The notes below the pieces were generated by a model. The model was not told the DNA's origin. It saw only the letters and a list, made by a program, of their open reading frames with translations, and made no database searches. A program made the position numbers and the translations under genes. DNA of 64,000 bases from Cyanomargarita calcarea GSE-NOS-MK-12-04C. Its GTDB lineage: Bacteria; Cyanobacteriota; Cyanobacteriia; Cyanobacteriales; Nostocaceae. Every line of letters begins with the position of its first letter. The first letter of the stretch is position 1. The stretch is taken from contig JAHHGZ010000043.1 of the NCBI GenBank assembly GCA_019359595.1, positions 1 to 64,000 on the forward strand. Reading direction: 5' to 3'. Of this stretch, positions 32,948-43,128 are shown piece by piece.

Positions 32948-34915
32948 TTGAAATTATTACTAAGCAATATCTTAAATTTAAGATATAAATTTGCAATACT
33001 ATGCATAATCTTTTGGACTGGGACAAATGCTACTATCGCAGCTTCTCAAGGTTTAGCACAAAATCCTCAGCCTGATTCTAAACCAGAAAGCGAAGCATTA
33101 CAAAACGCAAAGTGTGTCACCATTACTTCAGAAGTTAGTCCAGAACCCGAAAGTAGTTCTCCAATTAAGCCAGATGAAACTTCAAAAGAACCAAATCAAG
33201 ATAATTCTTCGCAAACTCCATTAAATCCAACACTGGGGAATAATCAACAGCAACCTCAACCAGCTACGATTCTTCCAAAACTAAGTCAGAATAATTTTCC
33301 ACAAACTCCATTAAATCCAACCCTGGAGAATAATCAACAGCAACCTCAACCAAATGAGGTTTTATCACAACCAAGTCAAAATAATCAACAGCCATCTCAA
33401 CCTGAGAAGCGGTTCTTGGTAAAAAAAATAGATGTTCGTGGTTATAAAATTTTTAGTGCAGAAAAAATAAAATCGATTACTGGGCCACTCGAAGGAAAAA
33501 ATCTGACTTTACAAGAATTGGCTGATGTCGCAGATAAAATTACTGCACTTTATCTCAAAGATGATTACATTACATCCAGAGCAGTTTTGGTAGACCAAAC
33601 AGTTGAAACGGGTGAGATAGTAATTAGGGTTTTTGAAGGAGGTGTAGACGAAATTCGGGTTGAAGGAACCCAACGAATAAATCCAGAATATATATGCAGT
33701 CGAATTCGACTTGCTGGATTAAATCCTCTCCGGAAGCAAAAATTAGAAGACCAATTAATTTTGTTGCGTTCCGACCCGATATTTAAAAATTTAGAAGCCA
33801 GTCTCAGACCCGCAGATTCAAGCAAGTTTGGGCAGAGTACAATTGTTGTTCGGGTGCGTGAAGCGAATTCTTTCAAAAGTGCTTTTGGCGTAGATAATTA
33901 TTCACCACCCAGTGTCGGTTCGGAAAGGTTTGGTGTCGGTTTGGTATATCGAAGTTTAGTGACATCTGGTGACCAAATTTCTGCATCTTACAACCGTTCT
34001 ACGACAGGTGGTCTTAACCTCTATGACTTTAATTATCGAGTTCCGCTGAATGCGATGGATGGTACTTTGCAACTGCGAGCAGCAATTACCGATAGTAAAA
34101 TTACTGACCCAGAGTATAAAAAATTAAATATTCGCGGTGACTCCGATCTGTATGAAATTAATTATCGTCAACCGTTGATGAGAACACCACGTCAGGAATT
34201 TGCTTTATCTTTAGGATTCGCATATCAAGATGGTCAAACCTTTTCGTTTAATAATTTACCAACTCCTTTTGGTTTTGGTCCCGATAAAAACGGTGTGAGT
34301 CGCACTAGTGTTTTTAGGTTTGGACAAGATTATATTAGCCGAGAGAAAAATGGTGCTTGGAGTGCGCGATCGCTTTTTAATTTCGGCACGGGTTTGTTTG
34401 ATGCGACGAATAATAACGAACCTACCCCAGATGGTCAATTTTTTAGTTGGTACGGTCAAATACAAAGAACCCAAAAGCTTAATGAAGACCAACAGTTGAT
34501 TGTGGGACTGGATTTGCAACTCACTCCAAATAGCCTATTACCATCCCAACAGTTTGTAATTGGTGGTGTCCAAACCGTCCGGGGTTATCGTCAAAATGCC
34601 CGTTCTGGAGACAATGGTGTGAGATTCTCGATTGAAAATCAGATTACTGTGTTACGGAATGAAGCAGGCTTGGCAACTCTGCAACTTAGCCCTTTTATTG
34701 ATTTGGGTGCGGTTTGGAATCAGCCCGATAATCCAAATAACCGTTTTCTACCGACGCAGAGATTCCTATCGAGTGGGGGTTTGGGCTTGCTGTGGCAACC
34801 AATACCTAATTTAAACGTGCGTCTAGATTATGGTATTCCTTTTGTAAATTTAAGCGATCGCGGTAATAATGCTCAAGATTCAGGTTTTCACTTTAGCGTT
34901 TATTATCAGCCGTAA
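32948..34915 (+). CDS. TpsB outer-membrane transporter (ShlB/FhaC family)
   Basis: The 655-residue protein starts at TTG 32948, supported by TAGGAC 8 bp upstream; no in-frame ATG fits the signal peptide better. A signal sequence (KFAILCIIFWTGTNATIAAS) is followed by a Gln/Pro-rich linker with two SQTPLNPTL..NNQQQPQP repeats. A POTRA domain spans ~155-235 (FLVKKIDVRGYKIFS). The C-terminal beta barrel carries QFVIGGVQTVRGYRQNARSG, the conserved TpsB loop. It would export TPS-type exoproteins across the outer membrane; the convergent gene at 35028 encodes a matching substrate. Confidence 0.93.
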   Translation: MKLLLSNILNLRYKFAILCIIFWTGTNATIAASQGLAQNPQPDSKPESEALQNAKCVTITSEVSPEPESSSPIKPDETSKEPNQDNSSQTPLNPTLGNNQQQPQPATILPKLSQNNFPQTPLNPTLENNQQQPQPNEVLSQPSQNNQQPSQPEKRFLVKKIDVRGYKIFSAEKIKSITGPLEGKNLTLQELADVADKITALYLKDDYITSRAVLVDQTVETGEIVIRVFEGGVDEIRVEGTQRINPEYICSRIRLAGLNPLRKQKLEDQLILLRSDPIFKNLEASLRPADSSKFGQSTIVVRVREANSFKSAFGVDNYSPPSVGSERFGVGLVYRSLVTSGDQISASYNRSTTGGLNLYDFNYRVPLNAMDGTLQLRAAITDSKITDPEYKKLNIRGDSDLYEINYRQPLMRTPRQEFALSLGFAYQDGQTFSFNNLPTPFGFGPDKNGVSRTSVFRFGQDYISREKNGAWSARSLFNFGTGLFDATNNNEPTPDGQFFSWYGQIQRTQKLNEDQQLIVGLDLQLTPNSLLPSQQFVIGGVQTVRGYRQNARSGDNGVRFSIENQITVLRNEAGLATLQLSPFIDLGAVWNQPDNPNNRFLPTQRFLSSGGLGLLWQPIPNLNVRLDYGIPFVNLSDRGNNAQDSGFHFSVYYQP

Positions 34916-34953
34916 GAAAATCTTGTGTAGTTCTCGTTCCCAGTCGAGGTTTA

Positions 34954-34984
34954 GATCCCCGACTTCTCAAAGAAGTCGGGGATC
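34954..34984. terminator. Hairpin between convergent TpsB and exoprotein genes
   Basis: GATCCCCGACTTCT and AGAAGTCGGGGATC form a 14-bp stem with a very short loop. It sits between convergent stops, so it can end transcription from both sides. It is the same palindrome as at 30579. Confidence 0.7.
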
Positions 34985-35027
34985 TAGCAACCACTCAGAA
35001 CTTATAAAACACATATTATAAGTATGC

Positions 35028-38000
35028 TTACCAAGGACTGCCAATCATCGTGAATGCTGCCCAGTAATAAGGATGTTTTAAGTCTTTTTTCTGCGTTGCT
35101 TCTGGTGATTCTTTTGGTATAGTCACCCCCCGCACAGTAGTCCGCAGTACACCATTGTCAATTCCAACTTGACCTTTAATCATCGCTATTTGTGCTTGTC
35201 GCAGTGCTTCTGCTTTGATGGGTGCTGTTTTCAGGTTTTTGTATAACTCCGTCATCAGTCCCAAGGTTCCAGAATCACTAACTTGCCACAAAGATGCGAT
35301 CGCAGTTTTAACCCCCGCTTTGTATGCAAAACCACCAAACCCCAATTCCGCTTCTCTGTCACCTAACGCAGTCTCACAAGCACTAAGAACCAATAACTCA
35401 ACAGTCGGATTATTTAATCCTAAATCCCCCAGTTGCGATAACTTCAATTTGCTATCCCAAAATTGGATGAAGGAATTATCTAGTGTCCCTTTCCCAAACT
35501 CTCCATGAGTTGCCAGGTGGATAATCCCAAACGGTCGAGAACTGCGGATAGATTTGAGATTATTTAAAGTAAAGTTTTGGTTAAGGAAAAATTTTCCTTG
35601 CCAAATTTCCTTGGCAACGATGGATAATTCTTCAGGAACAGCAGGCAAAGAGGGGAGTTGTTGAAATTTGGATGCTCCCATTGCCAATACTTGCGAGTTG
35701 CGAATATCAACATAACGTGTATCGGTTATACTCAGTGCGGGAGTAAACCCAACACTATAGTTTTCTACCAAAAATTGTTTGCCATCGTGGAGTGCAGCAA
35801 AAGGCAAAGAGCGCAAACCTTGATCGGCAATGAACAGCAGATTATTTATACCCTTTTTATCCAACTCCTCTTTTAAAGGTGCAACAATCAATTGATAAAG
35901 TTCTTGAGAACGCTGCAAGTAAGTATCATTGTCTGGGTTTTGGAGAATGTTCGAGAGGTCTTCGGCAGCTATTAATACATCCTTCCGCTTGGCGGTAGAA
36001 ATCCGTTTACGGATTGGTTCTCCTTTAGTAGTCACTACCACTAAATCTAACTGGTCACTACCTTGTTGGATTCCGAGGACTTTTTCATCTACCCCTGAAG
36101 GTGTAAAAGTTACGTAAATAATTGCTGGCTTAACTCCCGTCCTCTCCTCAATTTTGCGAAGAATATCTTGTGTTTCATAAAGACTAACACGGCGACGCTC
36201 GCGTAAATCATTATTCAGTCCCACACCTAAATAGGACTCAAACTGACGGGCAAATTTATCATCTATATTTTCCACTACTGAGTCAAACTTAGGAGGCTGT
36301 GCTGGATTAATATTCGGTGTTGGTAGTGTTGTAACAGGCCGTTCTGTCCTAAGTAGGTCGTCTGTCTGCTCTTTTGGTGGTAACTCTGGTGTTGGTGTTG
36401 GTGTTGCTGCAACGTTGAATCCGATTGTTCGCGGCGCAGAAAATGATACACCGTCGCCGACACTAATACTGAAGGGGCTGATGTCGCCAGAAAAGCCTGG
36501 TGGTGGTGTATATTCTAAACTGTCACCGGGAGAGAGAATTGCACTTGGCGTTCCGGGAACTACTGCTACACCATTTTTTCTAAGCGTTCCAGCAGTAATC
36601 GAATCGATTTGTAAAGAAGTGCGATCGCCGTTGGTATCGTTGACAGATGGGTTTAAATCTGCATATGTAAACGTTAAAGGTTTGTCTTGTTGAACGTTAT
36701 TTAAGCTTTGGTTTGCACTTAGCGTTGGTGGACTGTTGACGGAAGCGATGGTAATACCGTTCGGTGTGCCAGTAGCATTGCCGCCGTTAGGGAGGACAGG
36801 GAATGAAGAACCAGAAGTAATTCGGGAACTTGCACCCGCATCAATTGCCCCTGCTACACCGTTGGTTGTTGAGTTACCTACGGTAAATGGTACGTTATCT
36901 TCACCACCGTTATGAGTAACATTAACAGTACCCGATTGCAGATTTCCACTACTCAAAATAGTTGTTATTGGAGGTGCGGAAACCTGAGGAGTTGGAATTG
37001 TTCCTGTTCCTCTGACTGTACCATTAGGAACTCCGTTAGCAGTAATACTGACATTACCGCCTACACCTCGATTTTGATTAGCGAAAGTATCTCGACGTGA
37101 ACCGATACCTTGGGTGTTGATGCTAGCAAACTCGATATTACCTGCGGTTAAGGAGACATTACCACCATTGGATGTCGCTGCTGGTTGCGTGACTGTGCCG
37201 ACAGAGGCATTATTTAAAAAACTCGTGTTGTTTGATGAAGTATCGATTGCGCCTGTTTTAATGGTTGTACCTGCATTCAAAGTCGCTGCACCACCACGAG
37301 AACCTCCAGAAGCTCCTCCATCGTAGGAAGTATTGATATTGCCAGTGGTGATACTACCTATCGCTTGTAGGTTGACTGAACCATCTACACCTGGTCTAGA
37401 GGAATTGAAGTTGTTAATAGCTCTAGCGTCAATGTTTCCGATTTGAATATTGCGACCTCTAGCATCAATATTTCCAGCATTTCCGAGAGAACCACCAGAG
37501 GTAATAATGTCATCTGTAGTCACGTCGCCTGTAGTGTTAAGGGTTACTATACCACCACCGTAACCAGCAAGGGTACGACTATTTCTGCCGGAGGCATTTA
37601 TAACACCTGTTGTAATATTACCGTTACTAGATTGGATGTTGACATTACCAGCATTGTTAGAGGAAGTACCAGAAGTTGTAATATTACGTGCGGTAATATT
37701 GCTTGCAGAATTTAAGGTGATATTACCACTAGAGGAACCGTTAGAACTAATATCTCCGCGATTGGTATTGATAGTACCATTGTTACTAGTTAGGGTAATA
37801 TTACCTCCAGTTCCTGACGAACTGGTAGTGGAAATTCCTGCTACTGTACTAATGCCGCCATTCGCATTAATGTTGATTGCTCCGCTACGACCCGAAGTGG
37901 CTTCACTAGTGATACTAACACTACCTAACTCTGTAGGATTTACTACTTGACCAGTGCTTCTTGAGAATGCCTTTGTTGCATTAAATGAGCCTGTAGTTGT

Positions 38001-40082
38001 GACACTAATGTTACCCCCATTACCGCCATTTCCAGCTAAATTGCGAGTGCTGATTCTACCAACAGTTATGGAGTTTGGCACTAAAGTATCGCCAATTATA
38101 ACGTTACCTGCATTTTGGGAACCGTCACTACGTGCATTTAATAACCCAGAAATATTTACCGTACCCAGAGCATTAATAGTTATTGACTTGCCAAGAATAC
38201 TGTCATCATTCTCGCTGCCATTAACATTTATAGAACCATTACGAGAGGTGATACTTACATCAGCTTTATTAGAACTAGGAGTGAAACCTGTGTTGATAAC
38301 ATTTGTGCTAATATCCCTAGCTGCATCAAGAGTGACTGTACCACCAGTACCTGTGCCCGTAGATGTTAAATTGCCTACAGTAATCCCTCCCCCAGTGGTA
38401 TTAATACTAATATTTCCACCGTTCCCCACGGTAGAACTGGTATTTATATTACGTGCATTAATATTACCTGTAGCAGATAAAATTACTGGTCCCCCACCAT
38501 AACTTGCAACAGACGTGTCGATATTACCATTAACGTTAATATTGCCGGATTGCGATCGCAAAATTAATGCAGGGAAATTCTGCAATAAAAAGTCATCTGT
38601 TCCAGGGGCAGGACTACCGTCAATTGTTGTATCACTACCTGTAATTCTAATTCCCCCACTAAAAATAATACTTCCACCTGCCTGTACTTTTAATGCAGCA
38701 CCCGTATAACTACTAGAACCGTAATCTCCGGCAACAGTAATAATTGGGTCGTAAAGGCTTGTAAATGTACCAGGTTGACCTGATAAATTCAAAATCGAAA
38801 AATTCCCACCACTGGTAAAGTGACTATCACCAGAAATAATACTGTCGCTAACTAAGCTTAGATTTCCACCACTCTCAAATGCAGGTTTTGGATGATTTAA
38901 TGCCAGAATATCAATACCTTGATTTCCCTGAATAAACAGGTTTCCCCCTGATTTTGCAACAAAAGGATTGGTTACACTATCGCGTATTTGTATCGTATTT
39001 CCAGCTAATAAATTTAAATTTTCTGTAGTTTGGAGTTGACTTTCTACCCCCAGTAAATTCCGGTTTGCAGAAAGTGTCGCAGTTTTTGCCGTCACATTTC
39101 CTGCAACTATATCGCCATTTTCTACAGCAATACCAGAACCTGATAAAGTTAATTTTCCATCGCTATTAAGCGTTAACTTGCTTGCATTAGCTCCACCCCC
39201 AGAAGTTAAAAGCTGAGGTAAAGATAAAATCGGTAAACTCCAAGCTTGGGGTTGATTACCGGATTGTGGAAGTGGTTGAATTTCTAAACTTAAAGGGCTT
39301 CCCGGCTGGCTCAAACGCACTAATTTTTCACCCGGTACGGCAGAGACAATAATTTGTCCTTCTGGAGCAGAAACTGAACCTGTATTCGCAACAGTCCCAG
39401 CTAATAAAGTTAGATTTTGCCCTTCTCCTACTGTTAGATTTCCAGCATTAAATATTGCCCCTGGTTCACTCATCGAAAAGCTAAAAGTACCAGGATTACC
39501 TACTAAATCTGCATAATTATTTGTACCGGAAGCATTGAACCAATTAGAACCAAAGCCAATACCATTAGCTGTAGTTGCAGTGAACGCACCAGGCACGTTT
39601 AAGCTGACATTTGCACCAAAAACAATCCCGGCTGGATTCATCAAAAATAGGTTGGCATTACTCCCAGTCACCTGAATTTGACCGTTAATTACCGAAGGGT
39701 TGCCACCAACTATCCGACCGAGAATATTTTGAATTCCAGGAGTTGATAAAAAATTAGCTATTTGGTCGGCATTGAGTCCAAATTGAGTAAAACTGTGAAA
39801 AAGATTGGCATTATCTCGTGATAATTGACCACCTGTTATATTAATTTGGTTGCCGTTGGGTGCAACAATTGTACCCGTTCCGTCAGAGGCTGGTATAACT
39901 GGCTGGATTTGTTGCGCTAGAAGTGGTTCCGTAATCAAAATACTAGCCAAAGGCACTAATGCTAGCCATCGCAAAATTTTTCTTACTAATCCTAATGGCT
40001 CTTGTATATTTACCTTTGATAAAAGAAAATAAATATTCAGATTAAACTTATCTATATGCTTTTTCAAGGTCGGCTGGTTCAT
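35028..40082 (-). CDS. TPS-secreted filamentous haemagglutinin-like protein fused to a CHAT peptidase
   Basis: The 1684-residue protein has an N-terminal extension with a signal-like segment (LRWLALVPLASILITEPLLA), then a TPS secretion domain (~55-180; NANLFLMNPAGIVFGANVSL is diagnostic). A long Asn/Gly/Ser/Thr beta-helix region (~300-1100) is rich in GNIT/GNIN units, and a short cadherin-like stretch follows (~1170-1260). The C-terminal ~450 residues are a CHAT domain: LLFIADQGLRSLPFAALHDG, HLATHGEF (His near 1523), LVLSACETALG (Cys near 1568) and the ASLWQVSD block. CHAT is a caspase-like cysteine peptidase. Likely exported by the TpsB encoded convergently. Confidence 0.93.
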   Translation of the reverse strand: MNQPTLKKHIDKFNLNIYFLLSKVNIQEPLGLVRKILRWLALVPLASILITEPLLAQQIQPVIPASDGTGTIVAPNGNQINITGGQLSRDNANLFHSFTQFGLNADQIANFLSTPGIQNILGRIVGGNPSVINGQIQVTGSNANLFLMNPAGIVFGANVSLNVPGAFTATTANGIGFGSNWFNASGTNNYADLVGNPGTFSFSMSEPGAIFNAGNLTVGEGQNLTLLAGTVANTGSVSAPEGQIIVSAVPGEKLVRLSQPGSPLSLEIQPLPQSGNQPQAWSLPILSLPQLLTSGGGANASKLTLNSDGKLTLSGSGIAVENGDIVAGNVTAKTATLSANRNLLGVESQLQTTENLNLLAGNTIQIRDSVTNPFVAKSGGNLFIQGNQGIDILALNHPKPAFESGGNLSLVSDSIISGDSHFTSGGNFSILNLSGQPGTFTSLYDPIITVAGDYGSSSYTGAALKVQAGGSIIFSGGIRITGSDTTIDGSPAPGTDDFLLQNFPALILRSQSGNINVNGNIDTSVASYGGGPVILSATGNINARNINTSSTVGNGGNISINTTGGGITVGNLTSTGTGTGGTVTLDAARDISTNVINTGFTPSSNKADVSITSRNGSINVNGSENDDSILGKSITINALGTVNISGLLNARSDGSQNAGNVIIGDTLVPNSITVGRISTRNLAGNGGNGGNISVTTTGSFNATKAFSRSTGQVVNPTELGSVSITSEATSGRSGAININANGGISTVAGISTTSSSGTGGNITLTSNNGTINTNRGDISSNGSSSGNITLNSASNITARNITTSGTSSNNAGNVNIQSSNGNITTGVINASGRNSRTLAGYGGGIVTLNTTGDVTTDDIITSGGSLGNAGNIDARGRNIQIGNIDARAINNFNSSRPGVDGSVNLQAIGSITTGNINTSYDGGASGGSRGGAATLNAGTTIKTGAIDTSSNNTSFLNNASVGTVTQPAATSNGGNVSLTAGNIEFASINTQGIGSRRDTFANQNRGVGGNVSITANGVPNGTVRGTGTIPTPQVSAPPITTILSSGNLQSGTVNVTHNGGEDNVPFTVGNSTTNGVAGAIDAGASSRITSGSSFPVLPNGGNATGTPNGITIASVNSPPTLSANQSLNNVQQDKPLTFTYADLNPSVNDTNGDRTSLQIDSITAGTLRKNGVAVVPGTPSAILSPGDSLEYTPPPGFSGDISPFSISVGDGVSFSAPRTIGFNVAATPTPTPELPPKEQTDDLLRTERPVTTLPTPNINPAQPPKFDSVVENIDDKFARQFESYLGVGLNNDLRERRRVSLYETQDILRKIEERTGVKPAIIYVTFTPSGVDEKVLGIQQGSDQLDLVVVTTKGEPIRKRISTAKRKDVLIAAEDLSNILQNPDNDTYLQRSQELYQLIVAPLKEELDKKGINNLLFIADQGLRSLPFAALHDGKQFLVENYSVGFTPALSITDTRYVDIRNSQVLAMGASKFQQLPSLPAVPEELSIVAKEIWQGKFFLNQNFTLNNLKSIRSSRPFGIIHLATHGEFGKGTLDNSFIQFWDSKLKLSQLGDLGLNNPTVELLVLSACETALGDREAELGFGGFAYKAGVKTAIASLWQVSDSGTLGLMTELYKNLKTAPIKAEALRQAQIAMIKGQVGIDNGVLRTTVRGVTIPKESPEATQKKDLKHPYYWAAFTMIGSPW

Positions 40083-40502
40083 AGTTAATTCCTCTTTTAA
40101 ACTCTACGTTCAAAACCAAATAAATTAGCTCCAATCTCGTAAGTAAGAGTAAAAAACATCTAATATCGCTGCACCACTGGTCAAACTTGAGTTACATCTT
40201 ACTTAAAGAGGATTCTCTTTTGGTGCGTATCATACAGTATTTTTCGTTTTAGTGCTATTCCTCTAGATTGCTTTTTTAGCTTTAACCTCTCAAATGCAAC
40301 CCTACAAAATCATTGAGTTGGTGAGAGTAACTCACAATTCATATAAAAACTTTTGTTAAGATTTCGGAATTAGGAATTAATATTGCGTAGTTAACAAACG
40401 AAACTAGAATTGATTCTGGCAGTCTAAAGTGATACTCTTTGAAAAAGCTGGAAATAGTTTTATCTTTGATTTTAAAAGTATACAAGAATACAATTATCCT
40501 GT
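40083..40502. promoter_or_regulatory. 420-bp divergent intergenic region
   Basis: This AT-rich gap separates the divergent exoprotein and COP23 genes and must hold both promoters. No strong palindrome, repeat or coding remnant was seen. No -10/-35 pair could be assigned with confidence. Confidence 0.4.
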
Positions 40503-41144
40503 ATGACTAAAACTAACTTCGGGACTCGATTATTCGCAACCGCTCTCGCTATCTCAAGTGTTTTAGCAATGAGCGAGCAAGGATTTTCGCAAACTCAGCA
40601 AAGCAGCAGCCAAAAAACCACATTTCATTGCATTCGTAACGGCAGTGGCTATGCTACGATTGCACGTAGAAAAGACCAGCAAACCGATCCAATGATTACA
40701 TGGAACGATACTTCCTTTGGGAGTAAATTTACACCTAAAGAACGCTGTAGGATTGTTGGTAAACGTTTGAATGCAGCTATAGCCCAGAGCGGTTATTCTT
40801 TGAGTACGCTCAAATTAACTCATGGAATGCTGCGTTCCAACCCTGTAATTTGTTATGCTAACAATTATCGGAAAAAATGCGATGATACCAACCTGATATT
40901 GACCTTAAATCAATCGGAACGCGGTCAAGAACAGCAAATTATTGACCAATTGAAAAATTTTAGCGTTGCTGGTACGGGGACTCCTGTAAAACGCAGTGGT
41001 GGTGATGGCAGAGCGATCGCAGAATTCGGGCTGCAAATTGACAAAGCGTTTAGCTCCGGCAAAACTCAAAGAGCAACTCCCGAACTCGATGTACTAGATA
41101 CCGAATCTACAACCCCACGATCTGTTTCGACTCCCGGAATGTAA
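40503..41144 (+). CDS. COP23-domain secreted protein
   Basis: The 213-residue protein has a signal peptide (ATALAISSVLAMSEQGFSQ) and the COP23 (circadian oscillating polypeptide) pattern: TFHCIRNGSGYATIARR, MITWNDTSFGSKFTPKERCR, IVGKRLNAAI, NPVICYANNYRKKCD, NLILTL. Four cysteines probably form disulfides in the periplasm. COP23 proteins are restricted to cyanobacteria and their function is unknown. A terminator follows. Confidence 0.88.
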   Translation: MTKTNFGTRLFATALAISSVLAMSEQGFSQTQQSSSQKTTFHCIRNGSGYATIARRKDQQTDPMITWNDTSFGSKFTPKERCRIVGKRLNAAIAQSGYSLSTLKLTHGMLRSNPVICYANNYRKKCDDTNLILTLNQSERGQEQQIIDQLKNFSVAGTGTPVKRSGGDGRAIAEFGLQIDKAFSSGKTQRATPELDVLDTESTTPRSVSTPGM

Positions 41145-41184
41145 ACCTGCGTTTTAATAGATGATTGGCACGCTTATTAAGTTG

Positions 41185-41215
41185 AAACCCTTTTTAAATA
41201 AAGGTTTTTTCGTTT
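41185..41215 (+). terminator. Rho-independent-type terminator after COP23
   Basis: AAACCCTTT and AAAGGTTT form a stem at 41185-41207, followed by TTTTCGTTTTT. It lies about 40 bp after the COP23 stop on the same strand. Confidence 0.7.
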
Positions 41216-41332
41216 TTGTTATCAGGTTCTGCCTCTAGTGTAACGGGAGGCAGAGCTTCCATATGTGCATTCCCAGATCCAGACTGGGAACGAGTCAGAT
41301 AAGTGCGTGCAAGAGTTTATACAAAACCAAAA

Positions 41333-42181
41333 ATGATCCCAACTTCATTTGTTAGGGCTTCAATAAGCTTGTTCTTGGCAATGCTTCTACAGTCTTGTTC
41401 ATCAATGTGGATGAGTAATGCAGATGATAAAATCGCACAAGTTAATAAACCCGTTACTTATAGCGATCGCAAAGCTCAACAAAAAGATAATTTACCATTT
41501 GCAGAAATCACAAGACTTGTAACAGTTAGGGTTTTGACAGAACTTGGAACTGGTTCTGGTGTAATAGTTGCACGTCGTGGTCAAACCTATACGGTATTAA
41601 CTTGTCAGCATGTGCTGGATACAAGTAAAGATGGTAAATACAGTATACTTTCTGCTGATGGTCAAGTTCACGAAGCGCGGCTGAAATCTATTACTAATCC
41701 TCAGAAAATGGATTTAGCTTTAGTCCAATTTGACAGTCCAAGTGTCTACTCGGTTGTCACGTTGGGTAACTCTAATTTATTGACAAATGATGTTCCTATC
41801 TTTGCTGGTGGGTTTCCCAATTATCATACAGTTAGTAAGGATGAGATTGAGGATACCCGCGAGTGGGGTACAAAAGCTTTTCGATTTACAGATGGGAAAG
41901 TCTCGATGGTATTAAAAGATAAATCTTTACCAAAAGGTTATAGTTTAGGTTATACCAATGATGTGAAAGTTGGTATGAGTGGAGGTCCCGTTTTAAATGC
42001 AAAAGGCGAACTTGTTGGTATTAATGGGAGGTTAAAATATCCCGTACAAGGTATTGATGTATTTACGTTTGCGGATGGAAGCAAGCCGCCACAAGAAATG
42101 TTTGAGCAAATGGAAGCTTTGAGTTGGGCAATTCCTATTGTTATTTTCCGGCAATTGGCTGAAGATTCTTTAGAGGCTTGA
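41333..42181 (+). CDS. Trypsin-like serine protease, probable lipoprotein
   Basis: ATG 41333 (MIPTSFVRASISLFLAMLLQ, then SCSS) gives a lipobox-like LLQSC signal; a GTG at 41303 gives ten extra residues and a less typical signal. The 282-residue product has the catalytic triad context of trypsin/HtrA-like proteases: TVLTCQHVLD (His), MDLALVQF (Asp) and VGMSGGPVLN (Ser). No PDZ domain is present. It resembles the small trypsin-like proteins often found in cyanobacterial loci next to COP23 genes, and would act at the membrane. Confidence 0.87.
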   Translation: MIPTSFVRASISLFLAMLLQSCSSMWMSNADDKIAQVNKPVTYSDRKAQQKDNLPFAEITRLVTVRVLTELGTGSGVIVARRGQTYTVLTCQHVLDTSKDGKYSILSADGQVHEARLKSITNPQKMDLALVQFDSPSVYSVVTLGNSNLLTNDVPIFAGGFPNYHTVSKDEIEDTREWGTKAFRFTDGKVSMVLKDKSLPKGYSLGYTNDVKVGMSGGPVLNAKGELVGINGRLKYPVQGIDVFTFADGSKPPQEMFEQMEALSWAIPIVIFRQLAEDSLEA

Positions 42182-42372
42182 AGTTGTATTTGTTTTTGTA
42201 TCAGGATGTGCGGAAAAGGAAACTAAGTATATGCGAGATTTTGCAAGTACTAAGTGTGTGCGAGATTTTATGAGTGTGTTTTTATCCATATCGCGCTTTA
42301 AATGGAAAGGGGTAGATGAGATGAAGAGGGCGAATGGGATAGAATAAAGCAATCAGTTTAAAGGAGAATTTG

Positions 42373-42585
42373 ATGAGAATTACTGTGACAGAGCAAGGAG
42401 TGCTCATTCCAAAGCAACTTTTAGAAGGTGTTCGAGAAGTGGAAATTCGCAGCCAACAGGGAATCCTGCTGGTTATGCCCATTGTTGAGGGCGATCCGAT
42501 CCTGCAATTAGGCAAAGAGCCGATTGTCGATTTAGTAGAAGATGCTTCCATCCACCACGATCGCTATCTCTATGCCAACCCGTAA
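42373..42585 (+). CDS. AbrB/VapB-like antitoxin
   Basis: ATG 42373 follows AAGGAG at 42361-42366. The 70-residue protein MRITVTEQGVLIPKQLLEGV, then REVEIRSQQGILLVMP, has an AbrB-type N-terminus and an acidic tail (VDLVEDASIHHDRYL). It overlaps the start of a PIN toxin gene by 14 bp. The toxin is frameshifted, leaving the antitoxin intact. Confidence 0.75.
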   Translation: MRITVTEQGVLIPKQLLEGVREVEIRSQQGILLVMPIVEGDPILQLGKEPIVDLVEDASIHHDRYLYANP

Positions 42586-42978
42586 GATTTTCCTCGATAC
42601 CAGCTATCTTCTCGCACTCGAACTAGCAAACGATCAAAATCATCAACTAGCACAAGCCCATTGGCAGCAGGTAATTACCACTTCATCGACATTTATAATA
42701 ACTTCCTACATCTTTGATAAAGTTGTGACTTACTTCAACAGCCGTAATCATCATGCAAAAGCAGTCAAGTTGGTAATTACCTTTTGTTCAGTCCTTCTGT
42801 CCAGTTTGTTCACGTCGATGAAATGCTGTTTTATAAGGGTTGGGAATATTTTCAGCAACATCAGGATAAGCGCTATTCCCTCACTGACTCCATTTCATTT
42901 GTGGTGATGCAACAGCATGACATTCAAATAGCTTACACCTTTGACCAACATTTCATCCAGGCTGGTTTTCAGAAGTAA
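42572..42978 (+). pseudogene. PIN-domain (VapC-like) toxin, frameshifted
   Basis: MPTRKIFLDTSYLLALELAN (first Asp in LDTS) continues to AKAVKLV. The true continuation lies in another frame (LLFSPSVQFVHVDEMLFYKG; DKRYSLTDSISFVVMQQHD; AYTFDQHFIQAGF), which carries the later acidic PIN residues. The break falls near 42770-42778 and looks like a single-base change. This is the second frameshifted PIN toxin with an intact antitoxin in the window. Confidence 0.85.
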
Positions 42979-43128
42979 CCAAAATAGCGATCGCAATCTC
43001 CTTTTTGTTGGGTGCAACGCAGTAAAACCTAACAAAACTAACCAGAAAAACTAATAAACCTTCGTGTCTCTATAAAGTTATAAGAACTCGGTTTCTTCAA
43101 TAAAATACGATTTTGCAATTAATAGGTT

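Noticed and set aside
37954-38502. 182-residue frame antisense to the exoprotein gene
   Set aside because: It lies wholly inside the repetitive beta-helix coding region of the 35028-40082 gene and has Pro/Leu-rich composition expected from antisense reading.
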